The notes under the pieces were generated by a model. The model saw only the letters and a list, made by a program, of their open reading frames with translations. It made no database searches and was not told the DNA's origin. A stretch of DNA of 64,000 nucleotides from Microglena sp. YARC (Eukaryota; Chlorophyta; Chlorophyceae; Chlamydomonadales; Chlamydomonadaceae), in the NCBI GenBank assembly GCA_022414725.1, contig CM039462.1, positions 15,756,268 to 15,820,267 of the forward strand. The letters are read 5' to 3'. This document shows, piece after piece, positions 21,560 through 32,142 of this stretch. The position numbers and the translations under genes were made by a program. Numbering within the stretch: the stretch's first letter is position 1; every line of letters begins with the position of its first letter.

Positions 21560-22541
21560 GCACCCACGACCTTGACCCTGCCATTATCTCTATTACTCGG
21601 AATCCCCGGCCGTTGCTCTCCCTCCCCACCCTATCCCTCTCCGTGTACACAACACCACTCTACTCCACCCTACAAAAGCAACCCCACCTGCCTCGCCTCG
21701 CTCGTCCGCCCCTCCCAACTCCCTTATTCTATAATACAGCCATGAAGGCTGCCGAAGCCATGATCGTGCAACATCACGCTCGCGTGCACTAGTGCCTGAG
21801 GAGAAGCTGCTGCTGACACCCCACCCAACCAACCCTACCAACCACACCAACCGCACCCATCTGCCCCACCCCATCCCCTTATTCAGTTATCCAGCAATGA
21901 AAGCAGCTGGTGCTTCACTGCTTGCAACAGCACATTCGCGTGCAATAGGACCTGAGGAGAAGCTGCTTCTGACAACACACCTCCCACCCATCCAACCCTA
22001 CCAACCAAACCAACCTGACCCATCCGCCCCACCCTACTCCTTTTTACTGCTTTTCAGCCATGAAAGCGGCTGATGCCACGCTGCATGCAACAGCACTCTC
22101 ACGTGCAATAGGACCTGAGGAGAAGCTGCTGCTGACACCCCACCATCCACCCATCCGTCACACCCAACCTTACCAACCTCACCCATCCGCCCCACCCTAC
22201 TCCCTTTTACTGCTTTGTAGCTATGAAAGCTGCACGTGCCACGCTACTTGCAACAGCACTCTCACGTGCACTAGGACCTGAGGAGAAGCTGCTGCAGACA
22301 CCCCACCTCCCACCCATCCCTACCAACCCAAAACAACCTGACCCATCCGCCCCACCCTACTCCCTTTTACTCCTTTTCAGCAATGAAAGCTGCCGATGCC
22401 ACGCTACGTGTAAGAGCGCTCTCGCGTGAGGATCTGAGGAGAAGCTGCTGCTGACACCCCACCTCCCACCCATCCAACCCTACCAACCAAACCATCCTCA
22501 CCCATCCGCCCCACTCTAATCCCTTTTACTGCCTTTCAGGC
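21560..22541 (+). repeat. Tandem array of ~163-bp exon-like units
   Basis: Five full units precede the coding unit at 22542. In each, a pyrimidine tract (CTCCCTTTTACTGCTTTTCAG type) looks like a branch/acceptor region, followed by an ATG-led block encoding MKAA(D/R/G)A.L.ATA.SRA.GPEEKLL. ATG positions are 21742, 21897, 22060, 22223 and 22383. The units differ by substitutions. The 22383 unit has lost reading frame before GPEEKLL, and the 21742 unit has an in-frame TAG. The pattern is that of a tandemly duplicated exon plus its intron. Confidence 0.75.
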
Positions 22542-23441
22542 ATGAAAGCTGCCGATGCCACGCTTCGTGCAACAGCACTCTCACGTGCACGAGGACCTGA
22601 GGAGAAGCTGCTGCTGACCTGTCTCCTGCACGGCTCAGTGGCGAGTGGGATCTCGGGCCTACCATTCCTCATCCAATTGCAATGGCAGGCAGCTAACGAG
22701 CAGCTGCCTGAAAGCCCCAATGGCCATGTGAGGATGGTGCTGGCTTCTCCCCGAGGGGTGCTGTTGGCCATAGTTGTCCGTTGGCTGCCACTCTATGCCA
22801 CCTGCACTGGTAGGATGAAGAGTAATAAGAGAGGGGAGGCGTCTAAACAGGCCGCCAGCCTCCGCAGGGGCCAGCGGCGGAAGGAGACAGTGCGATTGGC
22901 AGTACAGTTCTGCCAAGAAATACAGGAGCGGTACAGTGGTGCTGCCCTGGTGGTGCCCGCCATAAGCACGAGTGAAGTGGAGGGGTTGGAGGTGGTCGCT
23001 GAAGATTCATTCAAGAAAGAGAGGCAAAAGTTAGTCGTACAAGAACTACTGGGAGGGTCTGTAGCCTTCAACCCAATCCGGCCGCTTAATCAGGCGTCTG
23101 CCCTGGCTGGCTTGTCGGCCCCGCAGCCCCGGGCTAGGCCCCCCCCGGGCCAGGGGGGCAAGAAGGGGAAGAAAGGGAAGAAGGGGGGGGGCAAGAAAGC
23201 GTGGAGGGGCAAGCCCCAGCCAAGTGCTTTTTTGGGCCTGTGGGTGGGGGGGCTGGTGGAACGCAATGCCACACTGGCATGGGGACTATCCACCCTGGCG
23301 CTTCTGGGTGCGGTGGTGGCGGTGTGCTGTTACTCCGTGCCAAGGAGTTCACGGGGGGCACGCACAAGCGCCAGCAGAGCATGGGCGACTTGGCGGTGGG
23401 CACACTCAAAGGCAGGCATGAGGTTGGGACCAAATGGCTGA
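22542..23441 (+). CDS. Unrecognised basic protein, last unit of exon-like array
   Basis: 299-residue frame from the ATG at 22542; an acceptor-like TTTTACTGCCTTTCAG lies just upstream, so this may be an internal or last exon rather than a start. Residues 1-26 are the sixth copy of the duplicated MKAADATL...GPEEKLLLT block. Residues 30-88 hold hydrophobic stretches (SGLPFLIQLQW; GVLLAIVVRWLPLY). Residues 91-170 are charged and helical (RRGQRRKETVRLAVQFCQEIQERY). Residues 196-222 are Pro/Gly/Lys-rich (GKKGKKGKK). Residues 247-264 (WGLSTLALLGAVVAVCCY) could span a membrane. The last ~20 residues run into the first satellite copy, so the true end is uncertain, and the poly-G stretch near 23187 may hide an indel. 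Function unknown. It may belong to the same transcript as 18866-20308, since both flank exon-like arrays on the same strand, but this is inference. Confidence 0.45.
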   Translation: MKAADATLRATALSRARGPEEKLLLTCLLHGSVASGISGLPFLIQLQWQAANEQLPESPNGHVRMVLASPRGVLLAIVVRWLPLYATCTGRMKSNKRGEASKQAASLRRGQRRKETVRLAVQFCQEIQERYSGAALVVPAISTSEVEGLEVVAEDSFKKERQKLVVQELLGGSVAFNPIRPLNQASALAGLSAPQPRARPPPGQGGKKGKKGKKGGGKKAWRGKPQPSAFLGLWVGGLVERNATLAWGLSTLALLGAVVAVCCYSVPRSSRGARTSASRAWATWRWAHSKAGMRLGPNG

Positions 23442-24480
23442 TATCTAGGGACCGGCATATCATAAGATGTTGACCAAATTGCATCATATGATATAGTAGG
23501 TAAAGGGTAACTTTGGCCTAGTCCGACTGCCGGCATCATATGATATCATAATGCCGCTCCCTCGTGGTATCGGAGTAGTATCGGACTTAGGCTCAAGCGG
23601 TCTTGGGCGCACAGGGACTTGGGCATAGGGGCTCCACAAACAAGCACCACCAAGATACGGGCGTCGTGGCGGTGGGCACATTCCAAGGCAGGCATGAGGT
23701 CATAGCCAGCCTATTTGTGGCTTTATACTATTTGGGCCGAGATTTTGGATTCGTTTATGTTTTCACCAAATGGCTGATATCAGAGTAGTGTCGGACTTGG
23801 GCACACAGGGACGTGGGCATACAGGATCCTCACAGAAGCACCACCAAGGTGTGGGCGTCATGGCGATGGGCACACTCGAAGGCAGGCATGAGGTCGTAGC
23901 CAGCCTGTTCCTGACTTCATTTTATTGGGGCTTAGATTTTTAATTCATTTACTTTTCCACCAAAAGGGTGATATTAGAATTGGGCGCACAGGGTGGGGTT
24001 CACACACAAGCACTACCTAGATGCGGACTTGTGGCGGTGGGCACATTCCAAGGCAGGCATGAAGTCGTAGCCAGCCTGTTCCTAGCTTTTTTTTTTTTTT
24101 TTTGACATTTTGGATTCATGTATTTCCCACCAAAAGGGTGATATTGGAGTTGGGCACACGGAGTGGGGTCCACACACAAGCACCACCTAGGTGTGGGCGT
24201 CGTGGACTCGTGGCGGTGGGCACATTCCAAGGCAGGCATGAAGTCATAGCCAGTCGTTTCTAGCTTTATTTTATTTTTGACCAGATTTTGGATTCGAGTA
24301 TATTTCACCAAAAGGGTGATATTGGAAATGGGCGCAGGGGGTGGGCTTCGTGGTGGTGGGCACACGCCAAGGCAGGCATGAAGTCGTAGCCAGACAGTTC
24401 CTAGCTTTTTTTCCCCCCGACATTTTGGATCCATGTATTTTCACCAAAAGGGTGATATTGGACTTGGGCACACGAGGTCC
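23380..24480. repeat. Satellite of ~140-190-bp units
   Basis: About six copies of a unit containing GGCGGTGGGCACA(C/T)TC.AAGGCAGGCATGA(G/A)GT, GTAGCCAGCCTGTTCCTAGC, TTTTGGATTC and CACCAAAAGGGTGATATTGG. Unit starts lie near 23388, 23668, 23860, 24027, 24215 and 24352. A diverged copy lies at 24800-24850. It overlaps the 3' end of the frame at 22542. Confidence 0.85.
23446..23563. mobile_element. TAGGGA-end MITE inserted in satellite
   Basis: 118 bp, TAGGGACCGGCATATCAT ... ATAATGCCGCTCCCTC. It interrupts the satellite unit between GGCTGATATC and GGTATCGGAGTAG. Neighbouring units read GGCTGATATCAGAGTAG without the element, giving an empty site. The target duplication is partly decayed. Confidence 0.7.
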
Positions 24481-24491
24481 TCAGTCGACAC

Positions 24492-24766
24492 CAGGGTACT
24501 GCATTGCATGAGGCTGGGCTTTTGGAGCCCGACTACGCTAAACTGGCAGTTCGTTTTTTACTACCAGTGCGCTGGGTCTACATTGGGTCAATTGGGGTTG
24601 CTTCAGAAGCGCAACTGCCTCCTTTTGGGTTGCACTTTTGACTCCACTGAAGACGAAAATCTGTGCGCTGAGCCCGTAGGGGGTTTACAAATTTGCTGCA
24701 ATCGCGCAGTTGGGCTCAAAAACCGTGTGCGCTAGCGCGCAATGGCGCGCGTCATGTAGTACCCTG
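24492..24766. mobile_element. hAT-type MITE, family C (8-bp TSD)
   Basis: 275 bp, CAGGGTACTGCATTGC ... GTAGTACCCTG, flanked by GTCGACAC (24484-24491) and GTCCACAC (24767-24774), 7 of 8 matching. The interior has AAGCGCAACTGCCTCCTTTT, GAAAATCTG(T)GCGC and GGGGGTTTA blocks shared with 58467-58662. Confidence 0.8.
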
Positions 24767-24854
24767 GTCCACACACTAGCTCCGGCAGGGCACGTGCATC
24801 GTGGTAGTAGGCAGTTGAGCACATTCAAAGCCAGGCATGAGATTGCATCCAGAA

Positions 24855-25227
24855 CAGGGTACTACATTTTGTCAAATTGGTAGGGAACGGCAAATCATAT
24901 GATGTTGACCAAAGACGAGTATGATATCATATGATATCATACAAAAATCATATGATTTAATATCATATGATATGGTGCCCCAGGCCAAAGTTACCTAGTC
25001 AGACTGCCGTCATCATATGATATCATATGATGACATGATATCATATGATATCATATTGCCGATCCCTACAAATTGGTCAGCGCTTAATGTGCACAAACGT
25101 CAAATTGGTCAGCGCTTTTTAGTGCAAAAAGCACAAAAAGCGCAAAAAGCTGCTGCGCCCACAGGGGGTTGAAAAAACTGCGCGAAACGCGCTGTGGGGC
25201 TCAAGAAGCGTGCGCGAAATTGTGCGG
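24855..25227. mobile_element. MITE family B, 3' end eroded, carrying a nested MITE
   Basis: Starts CAGGGTACTACATTTTG and continues as family B (AGCGCTTTTTAGTGCAAAAA, CAGGGGGTTGAAAAAACTG, CGCGAAACGCGC) after interruption by the TAGGGA element at 24881-25068. The expected ACCCTG end is not present. The flank from 25228 is a different dispersed repeat. Confidence 0.7.
24881..25068. mobile_element. TAGGGA-end hAT-type MITE nested in a family B MITE
   Basis: 188 bp, TAGGGAACGGCAAATCAT ... ATATTGCCGATCCCTA, with perfect 8-bp duplications CAAATTGG at 24873-24880 and 25069-25076. Removing it restores the family B sequence across the join. Confidence 0.9.
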
Positions 25228-25679
25228 CCTGTTACACTTTACGGTGTATTTTCATTGGCCTCGGCTTGACCACTTGACTGGTGCTAGTACTTGTAGTACG
25301 TGTGTTGAATAGGAATTGACTTCAAAGTCGCATTTTCATTGGACTCAACTTAAGTTTACTTACGCCCCACTCTTTCTGAATCTGTTTTTTATAAGTCCAG
25401 TCCAGTCCATTTCAATTTTATTTTAATTAGCTCAACTCGGGTCCCTTTTGGGGACTCGAGTTGCCTGGACTTGACTTGAGTTATACTTCTCTCTCAAATC
25501 TGCGTATTGAAGGTGAAATCAATAGAAACACGAAAGGCTCCCCTTGAGTTGAAGGATTTTTGCCTCAATGGGTGGGTCTCCCTGCACTCAAGCCATGTAA
25601 TCGAGCTCCCAATTCCTTTGCATGTTGTTACAGTCCAGGGATAGATCGAATGTTTGAATGTATGTATATATAGTGTATC
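25228..25679. repeat. Dispersed repeat shared with 10972; no gene
   Basis: CTGTTACACTTTACGGTGTATTTTCATTGG and following text match 10972-11120. The remainder to 25679 is unique with no supported frame. Confidence 0.5.
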
Positions 25680-25830
25680 TGTGTATATATTGTATACATA
25701 TGTTACAGTCCAGGGGTAGGCCAAATATGCTAAAAGGACTTGCCCAACCGTGTAGTAAGGGCTTAAAAAGAAAAGGCACTGATGAACTGAACCCCGAGCA
25801 CTCGTTTTACCGACAGGGGGCCTGAGATCC
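25680..25830 (-). mobile_element. SINE-like retroposon R1, minus orientation
   Basis: Read on the minus strand it contains AGTTCATCAGTGCC, AAGCCCTTAC, GGGCAAGTCC and GGCCTACCCCTGGACTGTAACATA. It ends in a TATA/CATA-rich tail at 25660-25705. Confidence 0.6.
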
Positions 25831-25869
25831 AATAGGCTGAAGCCTGAAGAGACTTGCCCAACCATGAAA

Positions 25870-26320
25870 GGAGGGTCTATTCCCATACGCCTCATGCACC
25901 CCGGCCTACACCCACAGAAACACACACACCACTGAAGTACTGAGTGTGACCTATATGTCTACTGCTGCCCCCATGCGCCTCATGCACCCTGGCCTACACC
26001 CAAAGAAACACACACACACCACTGAAGTACTGAGTGTCCCCTATATGTCTACTGCTACCCCCATGCGCCCCGGCCTACACCCGCACACACACATTACTGC
26101 TCACACCCTACCACCTACCTCAAAATGTCTAATGCTGTCCTCATGTGCCCTGGCCTACACAAACACACACACATACCCCCTACTACCTAGTACCTACCCC
26201 TACATGTCTACTGCAGCCCCCACGCACCTCGTGCACCTTAGCCCCAGACCCACCCACAACCTACTCCCTTCCACCTACATCTACCTGGCCCTCTCGTAAG
26301 TCCCCAAGGAACATACCTTT
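25870..26320. repeat. ~95-bp tandem repeat, CA- and C-rich
   Basis: Four to five diverged units with CCCCCATGCGCCTCATGCACCC, TGGCCTACACCCA, (CA)n and TATGTCTACTGCTG.CC. No gene. Confidence 0.8.
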
Positions 26321-26405
26321 CTCGATCGGCCTTCCATAGCAATACACTTAAGAACTGAAGGGGCAATTAACATTAATATTACATGTACCGTACCGTATCA
26401 TATAT

Positions 26406-27283
26406 GTACACAAAAACAGGTTTTGGTACGGGAGGAGAAAATAAATAGATAGGTCACACCATGCCTAAAACACCTGGGAAGGGCTGATCCCCCCCCCCCC
26501 CCCTTAAATATAAATAACCCCTTTTTGAAAAGCTAAGATATGAATTCTGGGGGTCTACAGTATCGTGCATATAATGGCATCCTCAGAATTCCCACATAGG
26601 GATTGTGTGATAGTCAAAAATCAGTTCTGCACCCCTTCTGGGTTGCCCAAGGACCATAGTCACCCTTCAACTTTGCAGGGGGCGGCCCAAAACTGGAAAT
26701 CTCATGATTTAAAGCATCAGCATTTAAAGCATTAGCATCAGGCATACCGAAACGAAGAGAAAGCACACGCGTAGAACGTGGTTGAATGGCGGCGTTTTGG
26801 TGTTGTTGCACGGTGGAGGGTCGGGGCGGTGGTACCCACTCACCCATTCACCCAACCATACTCACCCATATTACCCACCCATTCACCCGCCCATGTTATC
26901 AACCCATACCCAGCCATTCACCCACTCATACTCTGGGCTGGGCTGGGGGTGGGGGTGGGTGGGGGTGGGGGGTAAATACATATTGCACGAGGTCCAAAGT
27001 GGTGCCAATAAGCTACCGGTTTCCCATATTACCCACCCATTCACCCACCCATATTATCAACACATATACCCAGCAATTCACCTACTCATACTCTGGGCTG
27101 CGCTGGGGTTTGTGTGGGTGGGCGGGTGGGTGGGTGGGGGGTGGGTAAATACTTATTGCACGCGGTCCAAAGTGGTGCCAATAGACTACCCTTACCAAGG
27201 CCTACTTATGGGTGGTCTCAGAATGTCATTTGAAGGTCTGAGTAAAAAGTTAGCAAAAAACAAATTGAGGGCTGCCCCCCCTC

Positions 27284-27321
<38 letters not shown>

Positions 27322-28234
27322 TGAGTTGCTCAGAATGACATGAAAAGTTACTTTAAATGTCGCCATGATACATGCGATTACAGCCCTGTTCTTAGAAAAC
27401 ATCAATCGGCATGACTGAAAATTTTGAGGCCTGGGCTCCTCCTGTTGGGTACCAACTTTCATGCCACATACCCGAATGAAAAAAATCTCCAGATTTTCGG
27501 AAGAAGGGATTAGTCCCATTAAAATGTCCGTTCGTCCGTTCGTCCGTCACAAAACAAATTTCCAGGTTTCATGAAAAACATAAACAAGTTGAACATTCTA
27601 TATATTTGATGAACTATATACTATACTTTTTATACCGGAAAATGTCTGACCAGAGCACATGTGGGCAAATCACGAAAAATAGCTCAGGTTGGGCCGGGGG
27701 CGGGGGCAGGGGCAAGCCACGCCACCTGCCGCTGGCCCAAAACCCGTTCAGGAGGACGGGACATCCCGTTCACGTCTGGGCCGGGCCGAAACATGCAATA
27801 CCTTGTACAAATTCCGTAAAATCAACCAGACACCTGATTGGTCTCATTTTTCTTGCATCAAATCCTTAAAAATACGGCCAATCTACAGACAAGCATTGCA
27901 TTATATTTCAGAAACGTCCAATACTGCTTAAAAATCAACAACCCTTTAAAAACTCCCATTTTCGTCACTTTATAGTTAACAATGCTAAAACATGAATCGA
28001 TTCAATGAAATTCAATTACATCAAATCAAACTGAATTAAATCCGAAACGAATTCATAACACTTAAAGAAATTAAATGCATTAAAATCACATTAATTAAAT
28101 TTAATTGAAAGGAATAAAATCGAATTAAAATAACACAACATTAAATACAATTAAATTAAAATTAATTAAAATACATTGAATTAAGGATTCAAATCATTTC
28201 ATTCGGAACGCGCTTCCAGGCGCCCTTCATGGAA
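26406..28234. repeat. Insertion in left arm: poly-C-cored repeats and A+T-rich DNA
   Basis: No counterpart in the right arm. It holds two related blocks with CATATTGCACG(A/C)GGTCCAAAGTGG (about 26975-27005 and 27145-27185), tandem CCCATTCACCCACCCAT strings, a 33-base C run (27285-27317), and at 27318-27470 the block CTCAGAATGACATGAAAAG...GAGGCCTGGGCTCCTCCTG. That block recurs in inverse orientation at 41430-41800 and directly at 58690-58915. The region 27900-28200 is A+T-rich with TTAAATTAAAT words. No gene. Confidence 0.6.
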
Positions 28235-28985
28235 ATTTCAGAAAAGTTGGAGGGCCCCCCTAGCAAAAGGCAAGCATTCATGTGCATTCAACCAGAGCCC
28301 TGCAAAACCCAGCGTATGAGCCACAGAGAGGATATCATGGGGTGGTATGCTAATTTAATCAAGATGCTAGGGGGGTGACATATCATATATAACATTACAT
28401 TACATTACATTACATGTTAAAGTCTACTTGACACCGCGAGGGTGTATGAGACTCTGTGCTTTAAACAAAAAGAAAAAGCACCCACAAAGCAAAAAAACCA
28501 TTACATCAGGGGTGTGTCGAGGACAAACAAACCAAACTCCCAACCACCGTTTTGGTGGCGTAGGTATTAAACCCCTTAGAGCCGGACCCAGATCTCAACC
28601 ACTTACAGTGGCGGAGGTAAGAAGCTAACAACTGAGAAGTCACAAGAAGAAAAAAAGGGATGATAAATTACGGTGCCACTTAGCAGTCCAGGGCTTCCTG
28701 TCTTGCTCTTCTACAAGTAGAAAGATAGTCGGCTAGGTTGCTCCAAAAAGACTTAGTGCCATTTCCATTCATAAAGGTTCTGAATGTGGAATCGCAGAAT
28801 TCCACATTCCATACGGTTAAGTCGGTAACAATAGGTGCCTTATTACTTTTGGACAGCCGGGGCGAAAAACGGGCCATCCGCCAATATTTCGATCCAGGGC
28901 AGTAGGGCACTGCTCCTCCCTCTCTCCTGGCTACTCGTGCCCCAGGCCCCCTCCTTATTCCCCCCCCCCCCCCCCCCCCCCCGTT
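28235..28985. repeat. Left-arm palindrome segment (matches 49900-50200)
   Basis: GGAAATTTCAGAAAAGTTGG, AGGGCCCCCCTAGC, GTGGTATGCTAATTTAATCA and ACAATAGGTGCCTTATTA, with GCCCCAGGC..CCTCCTTATTC, have reverse-complement partners at 50200-49900 in mirrored order. A 23-base C run (28960-28982) ends the block. The retroposon at 28385-28650 is an insertion absent from the right-arm partner. Confidence 0.7.
28385..28650 (-). mobile_element. Retroposon R2 with (TGTAA)n tail, longer copy
   Basis: Read on the minus strand, the sequence ends GTGTCAAGTAGACTTTAACA followed by a pentanucleotide (TGTAA)n tail at 28393-28412. A second, shorter copy with the identical 3' end and tail lies at 49487-49566. Shared 3' end, variable 5' end and a simple-repeat tail are retroposon (SINE/LINE-type) hallmarks. 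No coding frame. Confidence 0.6.
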
Positions 28986-29261
28986 CACCCAGGAACGAGG
29001 TAGGTGACCTGTTGGGTTAGTTCACGATTTAGATTCCAGGCATTCGCCTTGTCAGATGATGTACTTGCACGATTCATAATCCGGACTGCAGGCACCTGTC
29101 TTCACTTGTCTGATCTCTAGTCAACACTCATAATCTTGGCTGCGGGGATTTCTCGTGTACCATAGGACCACGCTAACAGGACAAGAAGGAAGGATTTTGT
29201 TACATACTCAGCCGAAAAAACAGAGCGTACTACGAACGCATAGCAGTTCACCACTTATGTA
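28986..29261. other. No feature recognised
   Basis: No supported gene or repeat between the palindrome segment and the R1 copy. Confidence 0.3.
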
Positions 29262-29440
29262 TGTATGCATGAGTGTATGTATGTTACAGTACAGGGGTAG
29301 GCCAAATAGGCTGAAAGGACTTGCCCAACCGTATAGGAAGGGCTTAAAAAGAAAAAGCACTGATGAACTGAACCACAAACAATCGTTTAACCGACGGGGG
29401 GCCTGATTTCGTGCTACAGTGATAATTTAATTCTACAATA
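29262..29440 (-). mobile_element. SINE-like retroposon R1, minus orientation, long copy
   Basis: Minus-strand reading gives TTAAATTATCACTGTAGCACG, AGTTCATCAGTGC, AAGCCCTTCCTATACGG and GGCCTACCCCTGTACTGTAA, then (CATA)n at 29262-29285. Confidence 0.65.
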
Positions 29441-29572
29441 GAATCAAATCATAATCTCAGCTGGGATGATTATTTAATTGTGCGATTATTATAGCATTTT
29501 CATGAATTGTCTCTGATTGTACTAAGTATTTCCATCCTTCAAAGGAATCAGGATTAACGACCAGCTTCATAC

Positions 29573-30419
29573 CAGGGTACTTCAAACGGACCCCAGGCGT
29601 TGCGTCCTAGGACGCACCATAATTCGGTAGGTTGTGTCCAGGGACCAGGATAGTGCAGGACGCAGCGTCTTGCTTCGCAGGACGCAATATGGGAGGGTCC
29701 ATTGCGTCCCAGACACAGGTTCAGGATGTTGCTTGCGTCGCACCCAGCAGTTGATTGGCCCACCAGCACTCCATTTCCGTGGGCTACGGGTTCAGTTGAT
29801 AGTAGGACGCAGTCTAAGGATTTGGTTGCGTCTCAGGATGCAACCTACCGAATTGGGTGTGTCCCAGGACGCAAACTACTGAATTAGGGTGCGTCTCAGG
29901 ACGCAACCCCTGGGGTCCGTTTGAAGTACCCTGCCAGGGACGCACCCAAATTCGTAAGTTGCGTTCTGAGACACAGTCAAATCCTAAGACTGTGTCCCAC
30001 GCGTCTTATTTCATCATGAACAACCCGGGTATGATACCAAAGTGGCTACCTAAGTTGCTGGTCCAGTCTCGGGGCAGGTCCTGGCAACGGAAAGATGTTG
30101 GGCAAATCACCTCGAGAAAATGATTGCTGGGCCAGAGCCCGGATCTGGGACGTAGACACATGGCATCTGAATCATGGTCAACGGTCCGCTGGCGTTCAAC
30201 GGTCCGCTGGCGTTCAAATCACTAGCGTTCAAACCGCTGGCGAGGCAGAACCCGTAGATGAGACGCAAGGTAAAACAGTGAGACGCAACCCTGGACGCAA
30301 CCGACATCATGAACCTGCGTCTGCGGCTCAACCAATCTACAAAGGCTGCGTCTGCGCCACAACTGACCCTACCCATGTTGTGTCCTGCAACGTAGGACGC
30401 TGCGTCCTGCACAACCCTA
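29573..30419. mobile_element. hAT-type element, family A, 847-bp form
   Basis: Starts CAGGGTACTTCAAACGGA and ends GTCCTGCACAACCCTA, flanked by CTTCATAC at 29565-29572 and 30420-30427. The first 361 bp (29573-29933) form a long hairpin whose ends are GGTACTTCAAACGGACCCCA and its complement. GCGTCC/GGACGC words recur throughout. No intact transposase frame; it is a composite or nested non-autonomous element. Confidence 0.75.
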
Positions 30420-30439
30420 CTTCATACTGGAGTTTTTAT

Positions 30440-30896
30440 CCACCAATTTAGGTTCAATGTCACTTAGCACAATATATGTCGTACGATAACATGATATATC
30501 GTTCGATGTCAGTTCAATATCGTATGATATACGATAAAATATATTTGGTGCGATATAAAATATGTAGGGAGCGGCAGGTAGCCCTAACCGCGGCCAAAAG
30601 TAGGACTAATAGTCCTAATAGCTGGCTTAGTCCTAATAGCTGGGAGCTAACTTAGCTAAATGTAGCCATTGAAAATCTTACCATGAGAAAGGGTAGGTCA
30701 CGACAGGCTCCGGGTTACCTTGCTGTATGAACGGAATCACGCTTCGCGGATGCGAAATCCGTATTCCTTGTGAAAAGCTATGCAAAATCGGTACCATATA
30801 GCAACTTTGTGGACAAGGTACTGACATTAATAGCTCAAAACCAGCTATGCGAGCACGGCAGGTAGCGCTAGGTAGCGCGAGTAGCGCTACCCAGCT

Positions 30897-30932
<36 letters not shown>

Positions 30933-31045
30933 TGCCGCTCCCTAAAAATATATGTGGTACGATATAAAATATATTTGGTATCACAGGGTATCATGAAATA
31001 TTTTATCGTACAATATACGATTCAATAAATATGGTACGATACGAA
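30440..31045. repeat. CGATAT dyad-rich sequence hosting a TAGGGA element
   Basis: Flanks 30440-30564 and 30945-31045 are rich in TATCGTACGATA, CGATATA and TATATCGT words related to the satellite at 59.8-60.4 kb. Between them lies the element at 30565-30944. Confidence 0.6.
30565..30944. mobile_element. TAGGGA-end hAT-type MITE with poly-C interior
   Basis: 380 bp, TAGGGAGCGGCAGGTAGC ... CTGCCGCTCCCTA, flanked by AAAATATG (30557-30564) and AAAATATA (30945-30952), 7 of 8 matching. The interior includes AGTCCTAATAGCTGG duplicates and a 35-base C run (30898-30932). Confidence 0.8.
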
Positions 31046-31094
31046 GCTTGACAGCCCTACAAAGCATGGGCCTACGGACAGTTTTTTGTTTTTG

Positions 31095-31260
31095 TGCGAC
31101 CCGTCGCCAAATCTGCGACCCAGGTGCGACCACCGTGCGACCCTCAGGTGTGCGAGTTTAGGGCGAAATCGGCCCTTGGTCGCCACAAATGCGACAGCGA
31201 GTTAGTGATTTGCGCCCTGGGTCGCACCTTGGTCGCACCTGGGCTACGGTAGACTGCATC
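31095..31260. repeat. GTGCGACC/GGTCGCAC inverted-repeat block
   Basis: Two halves rich in GTGCGACC (31095-31150) and GGTCGCACC (31205-31250) can pair. Composition matches 4855-4985. Possibly a foldback element; boundaries not defined. Confidence 0.45.
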
Positions 31261-31312
31261 ACACTTACACACAATCCTGCCAGATGTTCTGGAACTTGAA
31301 TTTGGTTGCATG

Positions 31313-31770
31313 TAGGGATCGGCATATCATATGATGTTAGCCAAAGGTGAGTTGAATATCAAATGATATCATACAAATTGGATCATATGATGTTAGCCAA
31401 AGGTGAGTTGAACATCAAATGATATCATACAAATTGGATCATATGATGTTAGCCAAAGGTGAGTTGAATATCAAATGATATCATACAAATTGGATCATAT
31501 GATGTTAGCCAAAGGTGAGTTGAATATCAAATGATATCATACAAATTGGATCATATGATGTTAGCCAAAGGTGAGTTGAATATCAAATGATATCATACAA
31601 ATTGGATCATATGATGTTAGCCAAAGGTGAGTTGAATATCAAATGATATCATACAAATTGGATCATATGATATTGTATTTAAATGGTAAATTTAGCCTAG
31701 TCAGACCGCCGGCATCATATGATATCATATGATGACATGCTAGCATATGATATCATATTGCCGTTCCCTA
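31313..31770. mobile_element. TAGGGA-end MITE with internal 61-bp tandem array
   Basis: TAGGGATCGGCATATCAT ... ATATTGCCGTTCCCTA, flanked by GTTGCATG (31305-31312) and GTTACATG (31771-31778). Inside are six near-identical 61-bp units (ATCATATGATGTTAGCCAAA...ATCATACAAATTGG). The target lies in dispersed motif S. Confidence 0.85.
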
Positions 31771-31778
31771 GTTACATG

Positions 31779-31964
31779 CAGGGTTGTTCAGGACGCTGCA
31801 TCATACGTCGCAGATGCAACGTCGAAGGGTCTGTTGCGTCGCAGGACAAAACGTGGGTAGGGTCCGTTGACCAGTACGAAGGGATCCATTGCGTCGCAGG
31901 ACGCAGGCTATACACTTGGTTGCGCCTCAGGCAGCAGAGCCAGGGCTCCTCCTGAAGTACCCTG
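31779..31964. mobile_element. hAT-type MITE, family A (8-bp TSD), adjacent to previous
   Basis: 186 bp, CAGGGTTGTTCAGGACGC ... CCTGAAGTACCCTG, with perfect GTTACATG duplications (31771-31778 and 31965-31972). Its left duplication is also the right duplication of the neighbouring TAGGGA element, so the two inserted serially into the same 8 bp. Confidence 0.9.
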
Positions 31965-32142
31965 GTTACATGGCTCCAGCCTTAAAAGCTGCCCACCGGC
32001 TCCAGAAGTATCTATGACATGCATTATTCCAGGGCATTCATCGTATACACAACTAGTATACCCAGTCTCTTTCATCTTCCTACTTCCATCATATGATGAC
32101 ATGATATCATATGATATCATATTGCCGTTCCCTAGTTACATG
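31965..32142. repeat. Motif S flank and duplicated MITE end
   Basis: GTTACATGGCTCCAGCC (motif S, minus) and the ATTATTCCAGGGCATTCATC/GTATACCCA block at 32023-32070 recur at about 32335-32375 and 32898-32945. 32088-32134 is another TAGGGA-family 3' end (ATATTGCCGTTCCCTA). Together this shows a local duplication of the MITE-bearing locus. Confidence 0.65.

Noticed and set aside
31313..31770. CRISPR-like array of six 61-bp units
   Set aside because: The units are wholly repeated with no unique spacers, and they lie inside a MITE with target duplications in a eukaryote.
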